Origin: Citrobacter rodentium NBRC 105723 = DSM 16636
GTDB lineage: Bacteria; Pseudomonadota; Gammaproteobacteria; Enterobacterales; Enterobacteriaceae
Assembly (NCBI RefSeq): GCF_021278985.1
Contig: NZ_CP082833.1
Span: forward strand, 2,046,001-2,110,000
Length of the DNA: 64,000 nucleotides
Reading direction: 5' to 3'
Both the position numbers and the translations under genes were made by a program. Positions within the stretch are counted from its first letter, which is position 1; every line of letters begins with the position of its first letter. Below the pieces are notes generated by a model. That model did not search any database. It was not told where the DNA came from and was given only the letters and a program-made list of their open reading frames with translations. Of the stretch, positions 8,197 through 16,462 are shown piece after piece.

Positions 8197-8797
8197 ACAT
8201 CTGGCTTACCTGATAGCAGGCAGCGCTCTCCTTCTGCTGGTAGCGGCGATGTTCTGGGGCTTCAACCGCCTGAATGCCCTGACGCTGGCACAGCTACAAA
8301 CACAACGCCAGATGGCGCAATGGCACAACCAACCGCAGCCAGACGACAATTACCGAGAACTGAAGGTTGCCGTAAAAAACATCACCGATCGCACGGAAGC
8401 CCTTGCCAGACAGCTTAACGATGCCGCCAGCGCGCAGGCCGAACACCTTCAACCCATTAACGAACAGATCAAGGCGCTGGAGAAACAAGTCCAGACCCTG
8501 AGCAGCAGTTATCAACACCTGCAACAACAGTCCGCCACGCGCAGCCGCGCAAAGGCAAAACGTCCCGTCTCATCTCCGCTTTGGGCCGCAAAGGCCCCTT
8601 TTTCTCTTATCAGCAGCGAGTTTCGCGCCGGGCGGCAGTTCGCCGTCATCGCCCCATCCGGCTATCGCTCGCTCTCACAGCTTCAGCTTGTGGCCCCCGG
8701 CGACAGCGTGCAGGGCTGGCAATTGCTGCAATTGGACGGCAGTCACGCTACTTTCCGTAAAGGCGGGCAGCGGCTGACGCTGAACGCAGGAGGATAA
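8189..8797 (+). CDS. Membrane-anchored coiled-coil ICE protein, unknown
   Basis: 202 residues. One N-terminal membrane segment (about residues 7-24, IAGSALLLLVAAMFWGF), then a Gln/Glu/Leu-rich coiled coil (about 55-115) and a small beta-rich C-terminal domain (QLVAPGDSVQGWQLLQLDG) that recalls PilP-like domains. A bitopic inner-membrane protein of the transfer system is likely from its position between PilL and TIGR03759. I cannot name the family. Confidence 0.6.
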   Translation: MLKHLAYLIAGSALLLLVAAMFWGFNRLNALTLAQLQTQRQMAQWHNQPQPDDNYRELKVAVKNITDRTEALARQLNDAASAQAEHLQPINEQIKALEKQVQTLSSSYQHLQQQSATRSRAKAKRPVSSPLWAAKAPFSLISSEFRAGRQFAVIAPSGYRSLSQLQLVAPGDSVQGWQLLQLDGSHATFRKGGQRLTLNAGG

Positions 8798-8803
8798 ACC
8801 GCA

Positions 8804-9454
8804 ATGCGCAGATATCTGTTGCTGTGCCTTCTGCTACTGCCGCTGTTTGCCAGCCCACAGCAAACCCGTATTGAAGAACAGACCATCACCCACACGCAGG
8901 CACAGCAGTGGGGATTAACCGACAGCGAATGGCAGCACTACCAGCAACTGCGTCAGGGCGAGCGCGGCATCTGGTCGCCGGGGCTCGATCCCCTCACCAC
9001 CCTCGGCGTGGAAGCCAACAGCGACGCTGAACGCCAGCGCTATGCTGAGCTGCTGGCCCGTAAAGAGCATCAGCGGGTGGAGAAAGAGCTGGCGTTCCAG
9101 CGTGCCTACGACCAGGCGTGGAAGCGGCTTTATCCGACGCTGACGCCCATCCGCAGCGTCGTCCAGCCACGAATAGCGCTGTTCGTCAGTGAAAAATGCC
9201 CAGCCTGCGAGACGCTGGCGCAGAAGCTTATCAACGATGACCGCCCGCTGGATATCTGGCTGGTTAACAGCCGTAACGACGATGCCAGCCTGCAACGCTG
9301 GGCGCAGCGCCAGCATATTGATATGCGCAAAGTCGAGCGCGGGCAGATAACGCTTAATCACGATAACGGGCGCTGGCAACGCCTCGGTGGTGGAAAGTTA
9401 CCGTTATTGCTGGAACAACAGGGGGAGCAATGGCGTCCCGTCTCTGCACCCTGA
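8804..9454 (+). CDS. TIGR03759 family ICE protein
   Basis: 216 residues with a signal peptide (RRYLLLCLLLLPLFASP). The N-terminal half has AQQWGLTDSEWQHYQQLRQG and GIWSPGLDPLTTLGVEA, typical of TIGR03759. The C-terminal half is thioredoxin-like with a CPAC motif (about residue 135), suggesting a periplasmic thiol role. Its 3' end overlaps the transglycosylase gene by 25 bases. Confidence 0.8.
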   Translation: MRRYLLLCLLLLPLFASPQQTRIEEQTITHTQAQQWGLTDSEWQHYQQLRQGERGIWSPGLDPLTTLGVEANSDAERQRYAELLARKEHQRVEKELAFQRAYDQAWKRLYPTLTPIRSVVQPRIALFVSEKCPACETLAQKLINDDRPLDIWLVNSRNDDASLQRWAQRQHIDMRKVERGQITLNHDNGRWQRLGGGKLPLLLEQQGEQWRPVSAP

Positions 9455-9864
9455 CAGTCGGCCTGCTTATCTGCGCCCACGCCTGTGCCGTGCCGCCGCT
9501 GTATGCGCAAATTGCCCGCCAGCAGCAGGTTCCGGCTGAACTGCTCTACGCGGTAGCCCGCGCGGAAAGCGGCACCCGTCTGGCGCAGGGACTACATCCG
9601 TGGCCGTGGACGCTGAATATTGCCGGAACCGGCTACCGTTACCCCAGCCGTTCTTCAGCCTGCCAGGCATTACTGGCCTTCGCCCGCACCCGCAGCATGA
9701 AACGCATCGACGCCGGGCTGGGACAAATTAACCTCGGCTGGAACGGGCACTGGTTTCCCTCGCTGTGCGCCAGCTTCGATCCGGCGGACAATCTCACCGT
9801 CACCGCCCTGCTGCTGCGTCAGCACTACAATGCCTCCCCCGGAAGCTGGCTGGGCGCTGGTTGA
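9430..9864 (+). CDS. Lytic transglycosylase, probably C-terminally truncated
   Basis: 144 residues with a signal peptide and SLT-like motifs VPAELLYAVARAESGT (catalytic Glu) and DAGLGQINLGWNGHW. Such enzymes open peptidoglycan for the conjugation channel. The frame ends ASPGSWLGAG; family members I recall continue another 30-50 residues with a YHxP-rich tail. The sequence runs directly into the middle of the next gene, so a deletion seems to have removed this tail. The catalytic part is complete. Confidence 0.65.
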   Translation: MASRLCTLTVGLLICAHACAVPPLYAQIARQQQVPAELLYAVARAESGTRLAQGLHPWPWTLNIAGTGYRYPSRSSACQALLAFARTRSMKRIDAGLGQINLGWNGHWFPSLCASFDPADNLTVTALLLRQHYNASPGSWLGAG

Positions 9865-10189
9865 GGCCCGGTTGCTGCCGGTCGTCACCCACAATCTTCA
9901 TCCCGGTCAGCAACCCCATCTGGCGCTCAGCCTGCCAGGGATGACGCCGCTGTTCTTAATCGGCGACGATCCGCTGTCCACAGAATGGCTGCGCCAGCAC
10001 CGGGACGCGTTAAAAACCCTGCACGCCACCGGGCTGGTCGTGAACGTCACCACGCTGACGCGGTTGAATGCCCTGCGGGCCATCGCACCGACGTTAACGC
10101 TGCTCCCCGTCAGCGCCGACGATATGGCAAAAAACCTGCCCATCAGCGCTTATCCAGTACTTATCACCGACAAGGGGCTGGAACAGTGA
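9830..10189 (+). pseudogene. TIGR03765 family ICE protein, N-terminus deleted
   Basis: The frame contains ALSLPGMTPLFLIGDDPLS and LVVNVTTLTRLNALR, the signature of TIGR03765 (PFL_4695). Family members have a signal peptide and about 40-50 further residues before this; here they are missing and the first in-frame ATG lies inside the transglycosylase gene. The stop overlaps the traD start (GTGA at 10186). Confidence 0.65.
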
Positions 10190-11807
10190 GGCTTGATTTT
10201 ATCCTGCGCCCGGCGGTGGAGCTTTACAGCGCCAGCGGCGGCGATCCGCTGCTGCACGGCGTGGAGTTGCGCGAAGGCCGCGTCACGTTGCCGCCGCGCG
10301 ACCGACCGGAGCATACGCTGGTCCTCGGCACTACCCGCGTCGGCAAAACCCGGCTGGCAGAACTGCTGATTGCTCAGGATATCCACCTGTTTTTGACCCC
10401 AAGGGTGACGCAGACCTGCTGCGTCGCGTCTGGGCAGAAGCGCACCGAGCCGGGCGAGAAAATGTCTTCTGGCTGTTCCATCTTGGCTGGCCGGAGATCT
10501 CCGCCCGCTACAACGCTGTCGGGCGCTTTGGCCGCATCTCGGGAGTGGCCAGCCGTATCGCCGGGCAGCTTTCCACGGAGGGCAACTCCGCTGCCTTCCG
10601 CGAGTTCGCATGGCGCTTCGTCAACATCATCACCCGCGCCCTGGTTGCGCTGGACCAGCGACCGGTCTACGCCCGCATCGCCCGTCACATTATCAATATC
10701 GACGAACTGTTTATCGACTACACCCGCGCCTTTCTGCCCGGTCACGACCGCCAGGCATGGGACAACGTGGTGCGGATTGCCGGTGGCATCACCGAGAAAA
10801 ACACGCCGCGTAACCTTCAGGGACGGGACAGCTACGTCGTCGCGCTGGAGCAGTACCTTTCCACTACCCGCCTGCATGACCCGATCCTCGACGGCCTGCG
10901 TTCTGCCGTGCGCTACGACAAAACCTATTTCGATAAGATCGTCGCCTCGCTGCTGCCGCTGCTGGAAAAACTGACCACCGGGAAAATCGCCCAACTGCTG
11001 GCCCTGGACTACGGCAATCTCAACGACCCGCGCCCGGTGTTCGACTGGCTGCAGGCGATTCGCCAACGGGCGATTGTGTATGTTGGGCTGGATGCGCTAT
11101 CCGATGCTGAGATCGCCGCCGCCGTCGGCAACTCGATGTTTGCCGATCTGGTTAGCGTCGCCGGGCATATCTACAAGCACGGCGTGATGGATGGCCTGCC
11201 ACAAACGGAAGAAAAATCGGCAATCAACCTGCACTGCGATGAGTTCAGCGAACTGATGGGCGATGAATTTATTCCGCTGATCAACAAAGGCGGTGGTGCG
11301 GGCGTGCAGGTCACGGCTTACACCCAGACGCTCTCCGATATCGAAGCCCGCATCGGCGACCGCGCCAAAGCGGGCCAGATGGTCGGCAACTTCAACAGCC
11401 TGATCATGATGCGAGTGCGGGAGACCGCTACCGCCGAACTGCTGACCAGACAACTGCCACAGGTAGACGTGCTCAGCAACAGTGTCAGTTCCGGCGTCAC
11501 CGACAGCGCCGACGCTCAGGGCGGCATTAGTTTTTCCAGCAACACCCAGGATCGCGTGAGCAGCGTACAAGTGGCGCTACTGGAACCCGCCTCACTGGTG
11601 CAACTTCCCAAAGGTCAAGCGTTCGCTCTGCTGGAAGGCAGCCAGCTCTGGAAGTTACGCATCCCGTTACCGGATACCGCGCACGATCCGCTGATGCCGG
11701 AAAACATCGCGCAAATCGCCCGCTATATGGAAAAACAGTACGACAGCGAAACCACGGAGAAACTGACCGATGACACCCCGGACACATCGCCATCTCGTAA
11801 GCGTTGA
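10186..11807 (+). pseudogene. traD: Type IV coupling protein TraD, with two deletions
   Basis: The SXT/TOL-type TraD coupling ATPase. The first frame runs from GTG 10186 (RLDFILRPAVELYSA) directly into GGDPLLHGVE and Walker A (GTTRVGKTRLAE). Family members have about 150 residues with two membrane helices between these points, so the anchor is deleted. At about 10384-10389 the frame shifts. The family's roughly seven residues between QDI and VFDPKGD are reduced to about 5 bases, and reading resumes in another frame (VFDPKGDADLLRRVWAEAHR) to 11807. The remainder (GRFGRIS, HCDEFSELMGDEFIPLINKG) is well preserved. Without anchor and frame it is non-functional. Confidence 0.8.
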
Positions 11808-12036
11808 AGTTATATGGCCCGCGCAAACCTTGCCACTTCCCCTGCAACAGGCGGTAGGTGCGTTGACGCAGGGAGAAATGCCCGACCAGATTATCGCTCG
11901 CATGAATTTGCAGGGCTTTCAGGCATGGCGTGAAGCTACATCACCGCAGGGCGAACACGACATTTTTCAGATACGGCTGGATGAGGCGCACGAGGCACGA
12001 TTCCTCTGCCGCTACATTACGTTGCCACTGCACTGA
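11770..12036 (+). CDS. Small ICE protein, unknown
   Basis: 88 residues, overlapping the end of traD by 38 bases and sharing an ATGA junction with the next gene. No membrane segment; contains TLPLPLQQAVGALTQGEMPD. Small proteins at this place are common in the class, but I do not know a function. Confidence 0.55.
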   Translation: MTPRTHRHLVSVEVIWPAQTLPLPLQQAVGALTQGEMPDQIIARMNLQGFQAWREATSPQGEHDIFQIRLDEAHEARFLCRYITLPLH

Positions 12037-12716
12037 TGCCCGAACATGCGCCACACCCTGTGCGCCACCCCGGATTGCTCGGCTGGCTCGTATTATTACC
12101 CGGCGTGCTGGTTGGCTTTTGCCTCGGCGCATGGATGCTGGCGATAGCGCTGGAGTGGCTGGGTGATGCATTTTTCTGGCGGAACTCCTGCGCCAGCCAT
12201 AGTGAACAGGTATTGAAGGCAACATGGCAGTGATGGCGGGGTTCCGCTAGCGCACCAGTGTGGTTAGTAGAAGATCTGGCGCTTGTCAGCGATACGCTGC
12301 AGCAAGGGATTGCGGCGCTGGTTCATTCGTTCAACGGGCAAAATGGGTTGTTCTGGACGGAAACCGTCACTTCGATGATCCGCTGTGCGTTACTGTCTGC
12401 GGGTAACGTCACCCTCACCTTTCTGCTGCGGCTGGCGATTCTGTTGCAGGCGCTGCCACTGTTTGCTCTGACTATCATCATCGGGCTGATTGACGGGTTA
12501 GTAAGACGCGACTTACGGCGGTTCGGCGCAGGCCATGAGTCCGGGTTTGTTTATCACCATGCAAGGCGTATGATTTCATCCTGCTTGATAGCGACGGGAC
12601 TGGTGTGGCTGACGGTACCGGTTTTTCTTGAGCCGGGGGTTGTGTTAGTGCTGGGAGCAATGATAACTGGAATTGGCATATCTGTGGCTGTCGGCACATT
12701 CAAAAAATATTTATAA
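12036..12716 (+). pseudogene. TIGR03747 family ICE membrane protein, in-frame stop
   Basis: The first part (membrane segment LVLLPGVLVGFCLGAWML, then FFWRN...SHSEQVL) ends at TGA 12231-12233. The same frame stays open afterwards to 12716 and contains the family C-terminus (LVRRDLRRFGAGHESGFVYH, then GTFKKYL). Read through, it is about 226 residues, close to the family length. One nonsense change is enough to explain it. A GTG at 12258 could restart the C-terminal part. Confidence 0.78.
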
Positions 12717-12807
12717 TATTTCATAACCATGTGGCTATGTATAACACGTCACAACTTATTCATGGTATAAATAAAGCTCAATCGATACGTAAAAAGAGTG
12801 CTATATA

Positions 12808-13569
12808 GTGAAGGCTATAGTTTACTTATCTGTCGCAGTATCAATAATTTGGTCTTATATTGCATTTCCATTTAATCTAACATCGCCAATTGCTATGCTC
12901 ATAAGCCTCTATAAATATCAATTACCATCGGCAACATGGATAGTTGCATTTGTTTATTTGTTAGATTTTATTATGGCAACCCTAAAGAAGAGCTCCCCTT
13001 ATATGATAGAGTTCTATAGAGGTGTAAGAATAGAATTTATTAGTTTGGTGTCTCTATTTGTTTTTACCCTATTATTATACAATTTATCCTCCATGCAATT
13101 TACAAATACAGCTATTGATATTAGCATGGCTGGGTTCGGTTTTTTAGTATTTGGAAATATAGGTACCTTTCGTTTGTTTACCTATAAAGTTGGCAGCAGA
13201 TCATACCCTAAAAAAGTAGCGTTCTTTTTTTCACTTTTTAGCGTATCAACTTCTTTTTATTTTCTTTATCTAACATTCAAAGTTGCAGATGGTGAATATA
13301 ACATAGTGCAATCACTTTGGGTTCAGATAACAGTTCTTTCTTATTCTATTACATTATATTTCTTTGCAAAACAGTTATGCTTTTTTATGGATAAGGGGCG
13401 TGTAGAGGCATCACCTATCTTACTAAGCATATTGAAAAAAGTAAGGAATAATAATAACCTTTATGAGCAAATGGCATCTGACACTACGCTCTTTAATCAA
13501 GAATTGATTAAAGAGCGTTCTATACATAGTCGAGCATTGCGTCGAAGACATAAACCGAAGAAGAAATAA
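12808..13569 (+). CDS. Polytopic membrane protein, cargo, unknown
   Basis: 253 residues from GTG 12808. Six or seven hydrophobic segments cover about residues 5-190, then a charged cytoplasmic tail (SILKKVRNNNN...RALRRRHKPKKK). It is markedly AT-rich and sits inside the conjugation operon between TIGR03747 and RAQPRD, so it was inserted there. It converges with another AT-rich membrane-protein gene across a shared terminator. No family recognised. Confidence 0.6.
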   Translation: MKAIVYLSVAVSIIWSYIAFPFNLTSPIAMLISLYKYQLPSATWIVAFVYLLDFIMATLKKSSPYMIEFYRGVRIEFISLVSLFVFTLLLYNLSSMQFTNTAIDISMAGFGFLVFGNIGTFRLFTYKVGSRSYPKKVAFFFSLFSVSTSFYFLYLTFKVADGEYNIVQSLWVQITVLSYSITLYFFAKQLCFFMDKGRVEASPILLSILKKVRNNNNLYEQMASDTTLFNQELIKERSIHSRALRRRHKPKKK

Positions 13570-13594
13570 TTTTTATATTTTCCACAATAACCAC

Positions 13595-13622
13595 GAGATA
13601 TTACTTATAATGGTAATATCTC
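13595..13622. terminator. Shared hairpin between convergent cargo genes
   Basis: GAGATATTAC (13595-13604) and GTAATATCTC (13613-13622) form a perfect 10-base stem with an 8-base loop between the two stop codons. Confidence 0.6.
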
Positions 13623-13631
13623 TTCTTGATA

Positions 13632-14318
13632 TCATGGAACTATACGAGAATACCTTTCAACTAATGATGATAAATGCTCCCCCGAATGCGTCTTTCCTTT
13701 CCAATACATAAGAATCATTGCAATAAAAGAAAGCACTATAAAACCCATGGCCACATATGATTTTGGAATGGGCATGATGTTTTTCAACTCAATAAAAACA
13801 CTCGATGATGCTATCATTATTAGAAAAAACCAGATGAAGCATATATATATAGCAACCCATTGATTTATTTTAGAAACAGATAATTTACTGGGGCCAGTAA
13901 AAAAATGATCAATTTTATTATTCTTTTTATTGCTAACTTTAGGCCTTTCTAATATTGTCTTATAAAGAGGCCCTGTGATTTTATCCTCCATGTGATCAAG
14001 ATGATTTTCCCAATTTTCTTGCCAATATTTGCTACCGCGATTCACCAAATACCATGAAAATGTGAAGACCAATCCCATATTAGAAAGCAACAATAAAAAG
14101 AGATCTTTATAAGGAAAAGAACTTGAGGCAGATAAAGCGAAAAAACCAGTAAATGTTACAGCTATAATAGTCCAGAAGTAAGCTGCTCTTTTCCAATACA
14201 TATCGATTTCAAATTTTCGTATATCGGCAACTTGAGAAAACGCTCGAATATGTTTATCTGTAGGCCTAATCGTGAATTTAGTTATACCAAAGTATTTATT
14301 ATATTTATCCGTAGACAT
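13632..14318 (-). CDS. RipA-like four-helix membrane protein, cargo
   Basis: 228 residues. ATG 14318 is chosen because AAGGAGGG precedes it by about 8 bases; an upstream in-frame ATG (14456) lacks such a site. Four membrane segments come in two pairs (about residues 48-68 and 75-97, then 155-180 and 190-212). Between helices 2 and 3 lies WYLVNRGSKYWQENWENH, seen in island-borne proteins that I recall being named RipA-family octameric membrane proteins; I am only moderately sure of that name. AT-rich, convergent with the preceding cargo gene. Confidence 0.6.
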   Translation of the reverse strand: MSTDKYNKYFGITKFTIRPTDKHIRAFSQVADIRKFEIDMYWKRAAYFWTIIAVTFTGFFALSASSSFPYKDLFLLLLSNMGLVFTFSWYLVNRGSKYWQENWENHLDHMEDKITGPLYKTILERPKVSNKKNNKIDHFFTGPSKLSVSKINQWVAIYICFIWFFLIMIASSSVFIELKNIMPIPKSYVAMGFIVLSFIAMILMYWKGKTHSGEHLSSLVERYSRIVP

Positions 14319-14556
14319 ACTTATAACCCTCCTTAAAATACATTGAAAAACAATAGGGAATTTGCATACGTTGCAAAATTTTATCTTTATCCATATAAAT
14401 GATACATGCGTAGCGAATAATATGAAGCATAACAATAGAAAAAGATAACTTACCACAATCAGTTAAAAACATAACACGTGGATAAACATTTTCCTACAGT
14501 TCTTGCAGTAATGCTTCCCTACTATTGTTCAAAATAGGTTATCGGGATAATGTATC

Positions 14557-14876
14557 ATGAAACCCTGTTATACGTTTTTCATACTTTTCATAACTCTATG
14601 CCATACGAGAGGTATTTTCGCAGCCCCCTCACCAAGCGCGAAGAGCTAACCCTGTCCCTCAACCAGCTTACCCAAATTGAAGCCTCACTTAACCGCGCTC
14701 AGCAAAGCGCCAGAACCGGTATCAACGAACGCTACTACTTCGACTACCCACATATCCACGACGATATCACTACTCTGCGTAACGGGATTGAACATTACCT
14801 CACACCTGCCCGCGCCCAGCCGCGAGATACAGCAACGCTAGTCGGGCAATACCGTGAGGAGAAAACCACGCCATGA
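14557..14876 (+). pseudogene. RAQPRD family ICE protein, frameshifted after signal peptide
   Basis: From ATG 14557 the frame encodes a signal peptide (CYTFFILFITLCHTRGIFAA) and then stops soon after a run of five C (14624-14628). The mature domain, ending in the family hallmark ARAQPRD, is in the -1 frame from about 14630 to 14876. Restoring one base in the C run would rejoin them. A competing ATG at 14550 gives the mature frame without a signal peptide, so export would be lost. Confidence 0.72.
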
Positions 14877-15106
14877 CCCCCGAACAAATCAGCGCTTTCC
14901 AGGCCGCCAGTCTGATAAAGCCCGATGCCGTCAGCCTGGTGATGCTCGGCCTGTTCAGCGCCTTTCTGCTGTTGTGGGTGGTCTGGGTGCTGAATGACGC
15001 CTACCGTGGCGTGGCAACCGCGCGGCTAAGCTGGCGAGCGCTGGGCAGCATCAGCGGGCGAACCATCTTACTGCTACTGGTCAGCTTCTGGCTGGTACTG
15101 AGTTAG
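14873..15106 (+). CDS. TIGR03758 family ICE protein
   Basis: 77 residues with two membrane segments (about 21-41 and 58-76). The opening MTPEQISAFQAASLIKP and YRGVATARLSW fit TIGR03758 (PFL_4701), a small inner-membrane T4SS component. ATGA overlap with the gene before. Intact. Confidence 0.78.
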   Translation: MTPEQISAFQAASLIKPDAVSLVMLGLFSAFLLLWVVWVLNDAYRGVATARLSWRALGSISGRTILLLLVSFWLVLS

Positions 15107-15123
15107 CAGCTTCAGGAGGCATT

Positions 15124-15450
15124 ATGAAAAAATGGCTATTCAGAGTGCTGCTGTGGCTCCCGGCCCTGCCCGTCCGGGCCGATCTGCCAGAGATGGAAGA
15201 TCCCTCACGCGGTCAGGGCGACGGCATCATGGAAACCTTGCAGAACTATGGTTATGACATCGTGATCCTGATGACGCTGGGCGTCTGCGCCGTGGGTTTT
15301 CTGGTGGTCGCCAATAACTGCATCGCCACCTACTCCGAAATTCAGGGCGGGCGTAAGCAGTGGAAGGACTTGGGGGCAATGGCGGGTGTCGGCGCGGTTC
15401 TGCTGATGATCACCATCTGGTTACTCAACCAGGCTTCGGACATCCTGTAA
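15124..15450 (+). CDS. TIGR03745 family ICE membrane protein
   Basis: 108 residues: signal peptide, then DLPEMEDPSRGQGDGIMETL, then two membrane segments (about 47-67 and 88-104). This is the TIGR03745 (PFL_4702) pattern, a small pilin-like or VirB2/TraA-like component by position. Intact, with an AGGAGG site just before ATG 15124. Confidence 0.8.
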   Translation: MKKWLFRVLLWLPALPVRADLPEMEDPSRGQGDGIMETLQNYGYDIVILMTLGVCAVGFLVVANNCIATYSEIQGGRKQWKDLGAMAGVGAVLLMITIWLLNQASDIL

Positions 15451-15453
15451 GCC

Positions 15454-15807
15454 ATGAGCACCATTCCCTTGCTCCCGGAACGGCTGAACCGCGAGCCTGC
15501 GGTGTTTCGCGGTCTGACGGTCAGCGAGCTGCTGATAGCGCTGCTGTTCGGACTGACTACCGGCGCAATCACTGGAACCATTCCAGCAGTTCTATGGCGA
15601 AACTGGAGCCTTATACCCGGCAGCGCCCTGCCCGGCGCTACGCTGGCGATCCTCTGCGGTGGACGCTGGCTGGCACGGCTGAAGCGCGGGCGCCCGGAGA
15701 GCTGGCTGTACCGGGCGCTGAAGCTGAAACTGGCCCGCTTCGGCATTGGCACTCAGCGTTTTGTTCTGCACGATGGCGTCTGGGCCATTCGCCGGAGCCG
15801 ACGATAA
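15454..15807 (+). CDS. TIGR03750 family conjugal transfer protein
   Basis: 117 residues with LPERLNREPAVFRGLTVSEL, two hydrophobic segments and a basic C-terminus, fitting TIGR03750 (PFL_4703 region; TraL-like inner-membrane protein). The stop is TAA within ATAA. In relatives one expects ATGA here, coupling to the next gene's ATG; see the TIGR03746 entry. Confidence 0.8.
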   Translation: MSTIPLLPERLNREPAVFRGLTVSELLIALLFGLTTGAITGTIPAVLWRNWSLIPGSALPGATLAILCGGRWLARLKRGRPESWLYRALKLKLARFGIGTQRFVLHDGVWAIRRSRR

Positions 15808-16462
15808 GCACCTTTAAGCACGCGCTGGCCGCGCGGGATGGGCATATCCGCACCCTGCATATTGCGCTGGTCGCGTTATTCCTGCTGGCATCAGGCATGG
15901 GATTCGGCTGGTATAGCGCCCCACGCCAGCTTACGGTGTACCTGCCGCCGGATCTCCGCGCGGCCAGTCAGCGTCCGTGGTGGGAAGTGCCGCCTGCCAC
16001 AGTGTACGCCTTTGCGTTTTCAGTGTTTCAGTGTTTCAGTGTTTCAGTGTTTCAGTGTTTCAGCAGATTAACCGCTGGCCGACCAACGGCGAGGCCAATT
16101 ATCCCCGTAACCTCAGCGCCCTACGGGCCTATCTTACCCCCGGCTGCTACAGCCAGATTGACCGTGAATTTCACCAGTGCCTGCAAAACGGCGAGCTGCG
16201 CGACCGGGTACGCGGCGTATATGAAATCCCCGGTCGGGGATTCAGTGATAAGCAGGTGCAGATCCTCGACCGCGACAACTGGATTGTGACGCTGGATCTG
16301 ACCGTCGATGAGTATTTCCACTCCGAACCCGTCAAGCGGGCGATGGTCCGTTACCCCATCAAAGTACTGCGCTACAACATCGACCAACAGAAAAACCCGT
16401 GGGGGCTGGCGCTGGGCTGTTTCTCATCGCCGCCGCAGAAGCTGGAGACGGCTAAACCATGA
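15804..16462 (+). pseudogene. TIGR03746 family ICE protein (TraE-like), frameshifted by octanucleotide repeat
   Basis: The first frame encodes STFKHALAARDGHIRTLHI, a membrane segment and RPWWEVPPATVYAFAF. It then enters five TTTCAGTG copies and continues out of frame to a stop at 16289. The correct downstream frame (QQINRWPTNGEANYPRNL ... DRVRGVYEIPGRGFSDK) resumes after the repeat and runs to 16462. One repeat copy would give an uninterrupted family-like AFAFSVFQQINRW; four or seven copies would also be in frame. The expected start reads ATA (15804-15806), not ATG, and no better in-frame start is nearby. Confidence 0.8.
16018..16063 (+). repeat. (TTTCAGTG)5 octanucleotide tandem repeat in a T4SS gene
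   Basis: Five perfect TTTCAGTG copies (16018-16057) plus TTTCAG. Eight is not a multiple of three, so each copy gained or lost shifts the frame, and the repeat has no stop codon in any of the three frames. Confidence 0.95.
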
